Source: Phaeoceros laevis (Eukaryota > Anthocerotophyta > Anthocerotopsida > Notothyladales). From it: a stretch of DNA of 33,442 nt. This document shows positions 18,090-27,944 of this stretch, piece by piece. A program made the translations under genes and the position numbers. The notes under the pieces were generated by a model. The model did not search any database and was not told the DNA's origin. It saw only the letters and a list, made by a program, of their open reading frames with translations. The DNA lies in assembly GCA_049999765.1 (NCBI GenBank), contig JBNGIQ010007712.1, forward strand, positions 1-33,442, read 5' to 3'. How positions within the stretch are numbered: the stretch's first letter is position 1; every line of letters starts with the position of its first letter.

Positions 18090-18900
18090 AACTCACAGAG
18101 ATGGAAATATCAGGTCGGCTCCAGTTAGATAGAAAAATTAGGGTGCCGACTGCCTCTTTGTAAGGAATTTTTGCCACTTCCTTTTTCTCCTCATTAGTGA
18201 TTGGTGACATAGACTTTGATAACTTCACCCCTGATGCTAATGGCGTAGCACAAGGGTAAGCATCTTGCATATTGAACTTTTCTAGGCTGTCTAGAATATA
18301 TTTCTGCTGATGTATGAAGAGCTTGCGTTGTTTACGATTGTGTTCTATGTGCAGGCCTAGACACCACTTAAGCTCTCCTAGATCTGACATTTCAAACTCT
18401 TGTTTCAACATGCTCTTGACATGTTCTAGCAACTCTAAGCTTTTGGTGGCAATAATTATGTCATCTACATAGATGACAAGGTACAACACATTTCCCTTCT
18501 GATTCTTATATATGTATAGACTGCTGTCGGATTCTGAGCATTTGAATCCTAGCTTGAGTAGGTAATTGTGGATACGTTTGTTCCACGTCCTAGGAGATTG
18601 TTTCAAACCGTAGATGGTCTTTTCTAACTTGCATACTTTGTGTTCATATCCCTTTTTAACATAGCCTTGTGGCTGTTCCATGTACATGGTTTCTTCGAGG
18701 TTGCTGTGAAAAAAGGTTGTTTTTACGTCGAGCTGATGTAACTCCAAATCATCATGTGCAGCCAAGGCAAATACAGTCCGCAAGGTTTGGAATTTGGCTA
18801 TAGGGCAAAAAGTGTCAAAGTAGTCCAAGCCCGGTACCTGTGTGAATCCCCTTGCAACCAGTCTAGCTTTGTACCTATCTACCTATCCAGTGGGGCCATA
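18037..18900 (-). pseudogene. Copia reverse transcriptase domain
   Basis: RVT_2-type polymerase. Motifs in order: YKARLVARGFTQVPGLDYFD, FCPIAKFQTLR, ELHQLDVKTTFFHSNLEE (first catalytic Asp), IYGLKQSPRTWN, YVDDIIIA at about 18460-18471 (catalytic Asp pair), MSDLGELKWCLGL and VGTLIFLSNWSRPDIS. The conserved KAR...GF...YFDTF part is cut by a TAG near 18891, just after the GPTG that ends the upstream segment. The 263-codon open part retains all catalytic aspartates. Confidence 0.93.
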
Positions 18901-19638
18901 TTTACGTTTGAGAACCCACTTACTACCAACAATATTTCTGCCAGGAGGTCTGTCCACAAGCTTCCATGTTTGGTTTTGAATTAAGCTATCATATTCAGAT
19001 TGCACGCATGCCTTCCAATCTGCTGCATCTGGCCTTGCATAGGCTTCTGCTAAGCTTTGTGGCTCTTTGTCAAGTGGAGATGTAGCTAGAAGGACAACTT
19101 GCATGATTAGTGACTCCTGTGAACCTGAATGTGAGTAATCTGGATCAGAATTACCCGATGGTGCGCTACTTGAGTCACTGGGTGTGGGCAGGTATCCAGT
19201 GGCAGACGGGGCTTCAAAATTTGAAAGTGAGGTCTCAGGTGTGGCTGGTGTCGGCAGAGGGACAGTAAGGCATCCAATTCTCAAGGTAGGCACCAATGGA
19301 TCCTCGCTGGGTGATACAGTTGGATTTATTCGGCAGATACGCATACTATACCTTGGTGGTGACGTGGCAAGTGATTGGGTAGGGAATTCTATTGCAGGTG
19401 CGTCAACAGGTTCTTCATGTGTTGGGACTGCTACATCATTCTCCTCCTGCCAGGGTGGTGGCTCCTCCGCCACTCTGGCAGCAGTCTCTGCATCATGAAA
19501 AGGGCTTTCATCCCCCGTATCCTCAAACTGGGTCTGCTCCAGGTCATCAGGTGACAAATCATCATTTGCATGTGGTGAGATGGTGTTTTTCGAGGTGTCC
19601 TCATCAACTAGATGAACTGTGGGCACATGTGCTCCCAC
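18883..19638 (-). pseudogene. Copia linker between integrase and reverse transcriptase
   Basis: 251 codons. The first two thirds are acidic and Pro/Ser/Thr-rich (many D, E, S and P), as expected for the variable integrase C-terminal linker. The end is the conserved start of RT: WKACVQSEYDSLIQNQTWKL, then GRNIVGSKWVLKRKYGPTG. It is bounded by TAG codons at about 19642 and 18891 in the pol frame. Confidence 0.85.
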
Positions 19639-19641
19639 TGG

Positions 19642-20586
19642 CTACTTGAACAGGGCAGCCTCGTGGAAAGTAACACTTCGAGCCAACACCACATTGTGAG
19701 TAGAGGGATCAAAGAGCTTGTGGGCCTTGACGCCCTCTTGATAACCCACAAAGATGTATCTTTTGGCAGAGTACTCCATCTTTTTCCTTGTGGCCATGGG
19801 TATGAAGCCATATGCTAGGCATCCGAATACTCGCAAGGTTTGGACAGCCGGCTTCTTTCTAGTGAAGGCCTCGTATGGTGTCACGTTGGCAACTGCCCTT
19901 GTTGGCAAACGATTATGCAGATAAGTGGCAGCCATAACACACTCAGCCCAATAGGATAGGGGTAAGTTAGCTTGCTTAAGCATTGTTTTGGCTGTACGCT
20001 GCAACTTCTTGTTGTAATTTTCTGCGACACCATTTTGTTGTGGAGTATGTACCACTATAAATTTTCTGCCTATGCTTGATTGTGTACAAAAATGTTGGAA
20101 AGCATCACTTGTCTATTCTCCTCCATTATCGGACATGAGCTTCTTTAGTTGCTTGCCCGTTTGGCGTTCCATTAGTGTTAGGAATTCTTTGAAGAGTTCA
20201 AAGGTTTTGCCTTTCTTATGCACTATATATGTTGTGCAGAATCTGCTATAATCATCCAGGAAAGTGAGGAAATATATGGCTCCTCCAAAGGAAGGCCTGG
20301 AGATGGGGCCGCACAGATCTGAGTGGACAAGTTCCAGCACTTCTGTTGCCTTTGTGGCATGTTTGTTCTTAAATGGAGCTTGTTGAAGCTTCCCATACAC
20401 ACAAGCTTCGCAAAATGGAAGCTCCTTTAATGTAGGTAGGCCATCAGCATATAGTGAACCCTTGGACATGGCCTCAAGCCTTTGAGCATGTGGATGTCCT
20501 ATTCTAGCATGCCAAGTTAGTGTGTCAACTGCATTACTAGATGTGCGTGTGTGTTTTATTATTTGAAGAGGTTTACACGGTCCCAT
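19642..20586 (-). pseudogene. Copia integrase (GAG-pre-integrase zinc domain and rve core), broken
   Basis: It inserts element DNA into the host genome. The HHCC zinc domain is seen as TWHARIGHPH ... FCEACVYGK. The catalytic core has Asp in LVHSDLCGP, Asp in LMSDNGGE and Glu in HTPQQNGVAE. It continues through YWAECVMAATYLHNRLPT and VFGCLAYGFIP to the Copia C-terminal region. A TAG at about 20113 falls right after NGGE, splitting the core between the second Asp and the catalytic Glu. Confidence 0.94.
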
Positions 20587-20640
20587 AGAGGGTCCCCCCT
20601 TTGCCCTAATTGGCTACATGTGGCTACATGTGCTTGACGT
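20535..20640. repeat. Short repeat inside the Copia pol, related to 23393-23455
   Basis: Both loci read: TG-rich tract, ttt then tattTga, a/g, gaggtt, ggtcccat, agggtcccccc. In Copia this lies where the reading frame changes between the protease and integrase segments, and an adjacent 10-bp duplication (ggctacatgt twice) is seen. It is probably a fragment of the flanking repeat inserted into pol. Confidence 0.5.
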
Positions 20641-20822
20641 TTAGCTGTAGGAATGCCATAAGAGACATTCATTTTAAACAGGTCCTCAGATGGATAACCT
20701 GTAGCTAGCTGATGGGAAGGATTGGAGATACGACTCCAAATGCACAGGTGCTTTCTAAACCCTATGTCCAAGTCTTCATCTTCTATCATGAGTCTTGTGA
20801 CTGACATGAGGTTTTTGTGCAT

Positions 20823-21080
20823 TGCAGGAACATGTAGGACATCTTGGAGGACATATTCAGTCCCATCCTACAGCTTTAGGGGCACTTGCCCAGTCCCCTT
20901 TATTGGTACGCCACGTCCATCACCAAAAGCTATTGTAGCTTCTTCCTCTATTTTTGTATAATCACTGAAGGTTGTTCTGTTGGGGCATACAAGTGAGGTG
21001 GCCCCTGAATCCATGTTCAAACCATCCATCTTGAGCATGTGTGGAAGCCACCAAGCAGACAGTGAGGATTCTAGGTGATG
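20823..21080 (-). pseudogene. Copia aspartic protease, frameshifted
   Basis: Retropepsin-type protease that would process the polyprotein. The active site is in GLNMDSGATSLVCP (about 21007-21015), followed by EEEATIAFGDGRGVPIKGTG and, after a TAG at about 20868, VLQDVLHVPAMHKNLMSVTR. The segment is in a different frame from gag and from integrase, so a frameshift occurs on each side. Confidence 0.9.
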
Positions 21081-21966
21081 TTTTCTTCGCTGCAACATGT
21101 GCTTCAGGCGGTGAGTCCCTCGTGGGCTCACCATTTTTCTTTTTCCTGCATTCATTCTCCCAATGACCAGGGAATTTGCACCAGTTGCAATTTCCTGGCT
21201 TCTTCGTTTTGGAAGGACCTGCCTTTGACTTTCCCTTGTTGTTTTGCCAGCTAGGCTTGGAGCGAAACGGTGCTTTGCCTCTATCTGCATACAACACATG
21301 TTGTTGCTGCCTAACATTGCGGTGTTTGCAACTAGATTCCTCCTAGAGCAAGGCCCCGATAAGCTCGGACATGTTAAGTGTTGGCTGACCATCCCCTCCA
21401 TTTGCTCTAGAAGCTAGCTGAGATTGCCTTACTACAGCATTTTGTGTGGTGACAAAGGGACCATAACTTGCAGGCAATGTGCCTAGTAGTTTAATGCAAG
21501 CTTGGGTGTCTGCTAGACTTGTTCTACTAGCAGCTAGCTTGGACCTTAGTGTCCTAAACCTGCCTATGTGGGATTCGGCAGTGTCAGTCTCCTTCATTAG
21601 GAGCATGCTGAAGCTTCTATCAGCATTTAGCATAGTCATGACATCCGTTGCGGAGTACATGCCATGAAGATGATCCCAAACACCCTTTGCTGTCTTGCTT
21701 TGAGATGTTTGTCTCACCATTTCTTGTGACAGGCCCGACAACAACGGGTTGTGTGTTCGAGCCTTTTGCGTTTCCCAAAGCTGGAAGTCAGCAGAGGTGA
21801 CTGCTGGTTTGGCAAACAGTCCACTTACAACAGGCCAGAGATTCTTGTCATGTAGGGCTCCTTTCATTCTAATAGTCCAAATGTCAAAGTCAAATCCATT
21901 GAGGCAATCTTTTTCTTTGAAATCTCCGCCTGTGGTGTTTGACCCTTGTGCCATGTGTGCGTTCAA
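21081..21966 (-). pseudogene. Copia gag (nucleocapsid) with zinc knuckle
   Basis: Capsid-like protein of the UBN2/gag-polypeptide family. The start region NGFDFDIWTIRMKGALHDKN fits a Copia gag N-terminus, followed by WDHLHGMYSATDVMTMLNAD and the family-typical helical run. A CCHC zinc knuckle (NCNWCKFPGHWENECRKKK) lies at about 21148-21189. A TAG at about 21343 interrupts the frame between capsid and knuckle. Confidence 0.92.
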
Positions 21967-21999
21967 GTCAAAGCTAATGGTGGAGCTTGGTGTTGAAGG

Positions 22000-22898
22000 A
22001 TCGGACCCTTATGGTGTGTCTGGCTGCCTTCCTTCGCTCCTACCGTTGGTGCTGCCTTACGCACTACCGGAGGGAGTGTCAAATGGATTTTGATCAAGCA
22101 CTTGTGGAACTTTGCCACCACCTTCTTGATCAAAATCGTTCACCAGATTACGAGGTAGCGGATCAGATGTTGCTGCTTCTTCAAGGTTTTCGTTCTGAAG
22201 TGAATCTAGGTAGATTCTTGGGTCTGCAAATGGTGAGACCCTCCAAATGGACATGAATCTTTTTAGAAATTGAGAGCATATGTGCTATTGGATGCAAACT
22301 ATCTGCAGCCGGTGCAAAACTCTCGTTTTGTTGTTTTCAGAACTATCTACAGCTTCCATGTATTTTCTGATCTCAAGCATCTTTGGGTTTAACATAGCTA
22401 ACACCTTCAAGTCTAGTTGTGTGTACTGGACCTGCAGATGTACAGCCCTATCGTTCAACATGCGTATACATTCCAACACTTCTTGATGCCTCGTTATGGC
22501 TCTAGTCTCAAATAGTTCTAGTCTATGGACCAATGAGTCCAAAGTATGAGAAGTAGGTTGAATATTGAAAGCTCCTTTGTTGATGTTCGTCTTGCAGGCG
22601 GCCGTGTTGCATCTGCTACCTGGTCAGAGTGACCCTGTTGGGTTCACCTTGCTGCTGACCTCTCTGATTGTTTTGTGCAGGCCTCCAGTGGTGATTTTGT
22701 CGGTGGCATCGATGTCTATGGGTATGTTCCATACTACTGGTTGCGCTTGACCAATATGTCCAGCAAACGTTGGATTCTGGGAGGCATTGGTCTATTTGCA
22801 TATGCATTCAGAAGGGTTTGGATTGCGGCTACAATTTCCTCCTTGGTGCGTATGAATTTTACTGCACTCCCATTAGCAGATATTCCCTTCCGGCCCAT
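22000..22898 (-). pseudogene. Coding-like extension upstream of Copia gag, broken
   Basis: About 900 bp with coding character. It opens with a 54-codon ORF at 22898-22734 (MGRKGISANGSAV, then a helical run). The reading then appears to move into the gag frame, where about 85 codons at 22542-22285 form a likely coiled coil (LVHRLELFETRAITRHQEVL) and 65 codons at 22254-22057 are acidic. Stops in the gag frame lie near 22618 (TGA), 22285 (TAG), 22057 (TAA) and 22012 (TAA). Usual Copia gags start close to the capsid region, so this is either an N-terminal gag extension or a separate upstream ORF. No family recognised. Confidence 0.45.
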
Positions 22899-22912
22899 CC
22901 TCTAGTCTAGGA

Positions 22913-23125
22913 TCATTTCCCTGCTGTGCATTTGCTGCTAGCACTCTTAATTTTAGATGATTTGCGAGTGCTGCTAGGTGCGCAATCGAATGCTTGTTTC
23001 TGCAGCTTTTCTGATTCTAGAAATGTGTGAATTGTTGCAGGATTGCGCATTGCAAATGCTAGGTCAGGCCTAGATGCGTACAACAAGAAATTGATGCAAC
23101 CTAGACTCTTGGCATCAGATCCCAT
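22913..23125 (-). CDS. Small leader ORF after the Copia primer binding site
   Basis: 70 codons starting 12 bp beyond the primer binding site (MGSDAKSLGCINFLLYASRP). The C-terminal third is Ser/Lys-rich. It contains tttgcaatgcgcaat, also present near the LTR end. No known domain; it may be a chance leader ORF. Confidence 0.2.
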   Translation of the reverse strand: MGSDAKSLGCINFLLYASRPDLAFAMRNPATIHTFLESEKLQKQAFDCAPSSTRKSSKIKSASSKCTAGK

Positions 23126-23137
23126 TGGATCGTGTGT

Positions 23138-23149
23138 GCTCTAATACCA
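23138..23149 (-). other. Primer binding site (tRNA-iMet type)
   Basis: Immediately inside the 5' LTR the minus strand reads TGGTATTAGAGC. The usual plant Copia primer site complementary to the initiator methionine tRNA 3' end is TGGTATCAGAGC, so there is one mismatch. Confidence 0.9.
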
Positions 23150-23392
23150 TGAAGTAAATCATGGAATTGCGCATTGCAAAGGCAAAGACTGAATTGATTA
23201 AAAGTATGTGCGTGAAAGCACTGCTGATTGTTCAAGCTTTAAGCCGCTAGCTAAGGTTGCGACCGTCGCGACGGTATCGCGAGCTTCGCGCTACTTCACA
23301 TGATGCGTGACGGTTGACAAACCGTTACGCCTATCAAAACCTAAGGCACGAGGTGCCCTAACGAATAAACTAAGTTGACCTAAACTCCTTCA
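23150..23392 (-). repeat. Copia 5' LTR (right copy)
   Basis: 243 bp, partner of 16630-16872, with TG...CA ends on the minus strand and the primer binding site directly next to it. It must hold the element's promoter, but no clear TATA box is visible. Confidence 0.95.
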
Positions 23393-23524
23393 TGTGTGTG
23401 TGTGTTTGTATTTGAGGAGGTTAATGGTCCCATCAGGGTCCCCCCCCTTACCCTTGTTGGGGCACCCGCATGCGAACGGGTACAGGAGTACCTTGCTGGC
23501 AGTACACGGCTTTGTAATTAGCTC

Positions 23525-23812
23525 TGCAGGGCCTAGGCACAGTGCTACGGCGCATCCAAAATCTGCAAGAGGGCTATGGCGGAGCACCATAGCCCGAAGC
23601 TTTCAAACCTTGAAGCGTCCATTCCGTCCAATTCACCGTGACGGGAACTTAAATGTCGTAGGGAGCTGGTGGCGTGAGTAGCCGATCAGTGGAGTACTGA
23701 GAGAAAGGAGGAGAGGTACGAGAAGAGATGGTATGCAGGAGGGAGAGCGATGGCGACATGCCATGGCGCACGGCGGGCCCCGCACATGGCCAAGTGTTTT
23801 CTAGGGGCAGCC
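23525..23812 (-). repeat. Dispersed repeat, copy B (inverted relative to 15284-15550)
   Basis: The reverse complement matches 15284-15550 over most of its length with indels. The homologous block stops sharply at ctaggggcagcc. On the left it continues to the TG tract that flanks the Copia insertion, so the retrotransposon landed at or in the end of this repeat. Confidence 0.75.
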
Positions 23813-24269
23813 GGTTGGGATAGTGTGGCCTGCCCAACAAAGGACTTTATCTGTAACGTGGATAGAGTACCAATTGTCTGTACCGGCTGGGCCCCTGGCA
23901 TGCAATTTCACATCCTTTTGCTGTACGCTACGAACAGGCAGGGTTTGTGTGTAGGTTAATCAAGTTAGGTACCGCTTGTCGGGTGCACGCTGGGCATGTT
24001 AAGTAAACAGCAGGACAGATAAAAGTGATTTTTTGGCAATAAGAGGATAGGCTTATCCAGGCTATGAAGTAGGGATGTTGGCCAGCTATAAGGTAACGTT
24101 TGTGAGGCTAGGCGGCCCCACGGCCCCGCAGCCTTGCTTAATGCGTGGGGCCAAGGAGCTCATGATGGGGGTTAAGGACTACTTATAGCCGAATGGGCTT
24201 TGTACTCGTTAAGGGTTTCATGAAGGCGTGAGCCATTCTTCCTTCTCGTTATTCCGTCCTTTGCATTGA
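23813..24269. other. Stretch without recognisable gene
   Basis: Mixed-composition sequence between the dispersed repeat and the reverse transcriptase relic. Short ORFs only. It may include the 5' part of the downstream retroelement, but nothing recognisable is seen. Confidence 0.4.
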
Positions 24270-25384
24270 GGTAAGTGTATATTTGAGAGATTTCAGAACG
24301 TGGAAACATCCATGTTCTGGATCGCCGATTCTACTATTGATGTGGCCCTAAATTTGCCTAAGCAGTTGTATGATGTCTATGTTACAGACATTGGGCGTTG
24401 CTATGAAGCCATACTCACAGAGGGTGCTGATTCCTTGGCTGATGCTATCACTGCTTGCATCAAGACTGCATACCGGCAAGCCAACAAAGGAATGAGGACT
24501 CCTCAGCAGTTCTACGTCAGATACGATGAAAAACGGGCTGCCTTTGCCAACTCTCGTTGGGCTGGCAAATTCTCAAGACACACATCTGACTTGTACATCG
24601 AATTGTCACGAGAGCGGTTAGCCCAGCTGCATCTCTGGCTCATGAAAAACTGCTATGTCCAACTAGGGGATAAGGTTTGGAGACAGCAAATGGGAATCCC
24701 CATGGGATTTTCCTGCTCTCCGTCATGGTGCAACTTGTACTTTTTTCATTACGAGTCTGCTTTCATACTAAGACTTGCTAAGCTTGGGAGAACGGATCTA
24801 ATGCCACTTTTCAGATATGCCAAAAGGTACATGGACGACCTGTGCTGGATGAACACCACCATCCCTACCAAGTTCTTGGATCTAGCTGAGCCAAGGCATG
24901 CCAACAACCCCTTCTGAATATATCCACTGAATGTGGTCAACATTGAACCAGAGGTGCAGGGGTTCAAAACCAACTCGCTTGGCCAGACTGTTGGTACAAA
25001 TGCACACTTTTGTCGTTCCAATTCTCCATATCTGATGTCGAACTCGGTACGTACTCTTTTACCAAATATGATAAACGCAGAGATCTTCTTTTCCCAATTG
25101 CGCAGTTTATCCACTTACATTTTAATCGTGCGATCTCGCAAGCCTACAAAGTGATATTGTCGCAAGTGTTTCCCTTACTCTACATTTGCAGTTCTGTCAA
25201 AGATGCATTGCAGGAGATCATGATCCTGATCCAAGCTTTTGAACACAATGGTTTCTAGCAAACTTGACTTTTGGGACTGATCAAAACTTCTTACACAAAG
25301 GAGCGTTTCCTGGCTCAAATGTGTCAAAAAAAGAGATACTCGAACAGCTCCCTACATACAAGAGTGCAGCAAAAGCTAAAAGGT
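24270..25384 (+). pseudogene. Penelope/TERT-like reverse transcriptase relic
   Basis: The longest open part, from 24270 (ORF from a GTG at 24300) to 24914, carries motif A (VYVTDIGRCYEAIL, Asp at 24387), motif B (QQMGIPMGFSCSPSWCNLYF, from 24684) and motif C (KRYMDDLCWMN, YMDD at 24828-24839). A TGA at 24915-24917 follows NNPF and the frame resumes with IYPLNVVNIEPEVQGF. Near 25005 a frameshift leads into FSISDVELGTYSFTKYDKR and an SNR-like region (LHFNRAISQAYKVILSQV). Near 25255 a second shift leads to FLHKGAFPGSNVSKKEILEQ, ending about 25384. The long A-to-B spacing and GIPMG...SP...CNLY motif fit Penelope-like elements and their TERT-related RTs, not Copia, gypsy or LINE. No GIY-YIG nuclease is seen; it is truncated at the N-terminus. 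The exact clade is uncertain. Confidence 0.7.
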
Positions 25385-25527
25385 AAGGACTGGACACCAC
25401 CGTTTTGCCCTCTCAGAATCTTCTTTTCCTTGGTGATGTGGTGTGCTCCCCGTTACAGGGGATGCACACCGCATATAACACCCCTGTACGGAATAACGAT
25501 CTGAGCACACCGGGAAGGTTGGTGGGT

Positions 25528-25575
25528 CACACACACACACACACACCCGGTGTTCCTGGGTTGTGTTTGTGTGTT
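25528..25575. repeat. CA/TG microsatellite hairpin 1
   Basis: A (CA)n tract, then cccggtgttcctggg, then a broken TG tract. The CA and TG arms are complementary and could form a stem. Confidence 0.7.
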
Positions 25576-25619
25576 CATTGAGGTATGTATGACTCATACA
25601 TAATTCCTTTTTATTGTGT

Positions 25620-26400
25620 GTTGGAACGAATTCAGGCTATGTACCTGAACCATTGATGGTTATTGGTAATACCCCTTCTCTTGATCTGGTATTAGCTGTT
25701 AAAAATACCATTACAGCATCTTTTGTGTTTGATAAGTCTTGATAAGTTTTGACTTATTCTACGCCCTTGCCGACTACACTAGCTACCGCTAGTAAGCTTT
25801 GATGGCATCATCTCGGTAAATACAGTCTGCTGTTTTTAAGCAAGGTCATTACGGTGTTTTGCACTGCCACTAGTTCATTTCCGGCTGTCGTGACCAGTGT
25901 GACAGTCCCGTTGGACTTTACATGCTTTCGGTCTACAGGGTTTCTTTTGCCGCTATACATGGACCTTACAATTGCTGGCGCAACACTGCCTTTGTTGACA
26001 TAGCTGCCCTGTCAGCAGAACTTGGCGAGGAACTTTCCTGAACGAGGCATTCAGGTACATATAGACTATTTTATGCAGGCTGCCTTTAAAGCTTTGTGCG
26101 GCTGTACAGCTGATAATGCATACTTGTGATCCTTGATCATACTAAAAATGTCTATTCCCGCTCTTGTTCAGACTTGGCATCCAACTTTTTAGCTGGCATT
26201 GAGGCTCGAGCTGCTCACAAGGCCGAATGATATCTTTCATAAAGCTATGATTGCCCTACGTGGCCTGCTCACAACCTGTTACACTGCTAACTCACCCCGT
26301 TGAATCATTGATTCATTTAATGATGGCCCTCTGCCCAAGCCAGCTGCCACATCTCCCTGAGATCCTCTAATCCCATTAGACCTAAAAACAGCGGCCTGAA
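25620..26400. other. Non-coding or decayed stretch
   Basis: Short open stretches only, with no domain recognised. It is probably old repeat sequence. Confidence 0.4.
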
Positions 26401-27300
26401 CCTACCGAGACACTCTTCATTCATGAGGAGCGACAAAAAGAACAAGTCGCCACTTACAGCTGTTTCTTTCTAACTCTAACACTCATCCAGAATAAAGTCC
26501 CCTCCCTAGACTCTGAGAGGCCAGCTCCTCGTTTTTTCCACTCGACCCTCTTGCCAGTGCTCCCTTCTCTGCTCAGCTTCCTGAATTTTCCTCATGCCAC
26601 TACACCCTCCATTCCTCAGCTGCTTCCCTGCCACAGTGAAGCATTGCTATGCTCAGTCTCTGATTACCTGCCGTTGCCAGTAGTCCTGAACGGTTTCAGT
26701 CTCTCAGAATAGTGGTATCCAGCAGTGGTCATCATGACCCAGCAGGTTCTTACATCTGTACTTGCTCTTTCACTTATATACTTGAAGTTTTCTGCTATTG
26801 CAATGTTACACTTCTTTTCGGTAGCCAGTGCACGTTTGTAAGTGCTCAGTTCCTGTGGTCCTGATGCATAGTGAGCCTCTTTCAACAATTTACTTCATCT
26901 ATTGGCTGCAAGGTTTGAATGAGGAAGTGTCTTACCTGGCCCTGCCTGTTGATGGACTTTTACACACCACAACCCATGTTGTCTTGGGCACAGGTTGTCC
27001 CTGAAACATGGCTTGGGTACTTGGATTTCTGGCACCAGTTGCCTCAAGTCCCTGTCCCTGGTACTATAAAATGTTTTCATAGAATCAGTTTGATGTTTGC
27101 TGAATCATGACTGCTGATTTTCGAATGTCATAAGTATCTGGAAGTACAAAACTCGTGCAGTAGCCAGGTCTACCAACACAGCTGCTAGAAACCTGGTCAA
27201 GGGCCCTTTGGTACTGATGAAGGGGGGCCGGAGGTTTGCTCTCACCCAGCAAATGCCTGCTCGATGTCGTGCTGCTGGTGAGAAAGCCTGGTGAGCTTTT
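26400..27300. repeat. Diverged C/T-rich repeat unit, copy 1
   Basis: C/T-rich block at 26490-26660, followed by cagaatagtggta ... cagcaggtt at about 26705-26745, and a further block at 27175-27240 (agaaacctggtcaag ... ccctttggtactgatgaag). Related blocks recur at 28.7-29.4 kb and 30.1-31.0 kb. Confidence 0.4.
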
Positions 27301-27904
27301 TTCAACTGTTAGCCTTGTATACATATTGTTAGCTTTGATGCTTTTTGTCAACACTTGCGGTTGATAGCTGCACAGCTATCTATACACATCATTGATAAGG
27401 ACAACGCTCGTAGCAGCTTGGATTGTTCCAAGTTTGCCACAGCCACTGTGCCTGACAATGTCGCAACATACCTTGGTCCACAAACGATGTTGGTTCTACA
27501 AAGACAGTTCAGTAAAAACTCACTTTTGAGGTGCATTTGACTCTGGTACCAGTTCTCTTTTCACAGTCTTTGCGCTGTCCGAGCTACATGTCTCTTCTGA
27601 GCCTTGGGCATGCGATTTAGGCTGTTGTATACCTTACTTGCAACCTTATTCGTATTGCCACAAACAAGGACTTGGCCTTGTTGCCACCATGGGTACTCTG
27701 TCCGCAATATCCTGCATACGACAGGCACTCGAACTTAAAAACGTGTCCTTCATACGTGTTACACGAGCATACGGTCTTGGTTACCTTCTTGCGCCGGCCT
27801 TGAAACGCTGCAGCTTGCCCTTGCAATGTCGGGACCCTTTCTAAGGGCAATGTAGCATACAGTACATGACTTTTTTTCATAAAAAATTATGTATGTATGT
27901 ACCA

Positions 27905-27944
27905 GGAACACACACACTTGGTATTCCTCGGGTGTGTGTGTGTG
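27905..27944. repeat. CA/TG microsatellite hairpin 2
   Basis: ggaacacacacac, a short spacer ttggtattcctcgg, then gtgtgtgtgtgtg. The arms pair perfectly. The spacer resembles that of the hairpin at 25528-25575 (ggtattcctcggg against ggtgttcctggg). Confidence 0.75.

Larger units (their letters stand above)
16630..23392 (-). mobile_element. Degenerate Ty1/Copia LTR retrotransposon
   Basis: The whole element is 6763 bp on the minus strand. It has 243-bp LTRs at both ends, a primer binding site next to the right (5') LTR, and the Copia order gag, protease, integrase, reverse transcriptase, RNase H. Flanking 5-mers are tgtgt at 16625-16629 and 23393-23397; they fit a 5-bp target duplication but lie in a TG microsatellite, so they are weak proof. 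By eye the LTRs differ at about 11 of 243 sites (about 95% identity), so the insertion is not recent. Gag and pol lie mostly in one frame (codons starting at minus-strand positions divisible by 3) but carry in-frame stops at about 21343, 20868, 20113, 19642, 18891, 18015, 17938 and 17837, plus a frame excursion between about 21080 and 20590. The copy cannot encode intact proteins. Confidence 0.96.

Noticed and set aside
18754-19649. Plus-strand ORFs across the Copia pol
   Set aside because: They are shadows of the minus-strand pol reading frame, which has clear RT and integrase motifs.
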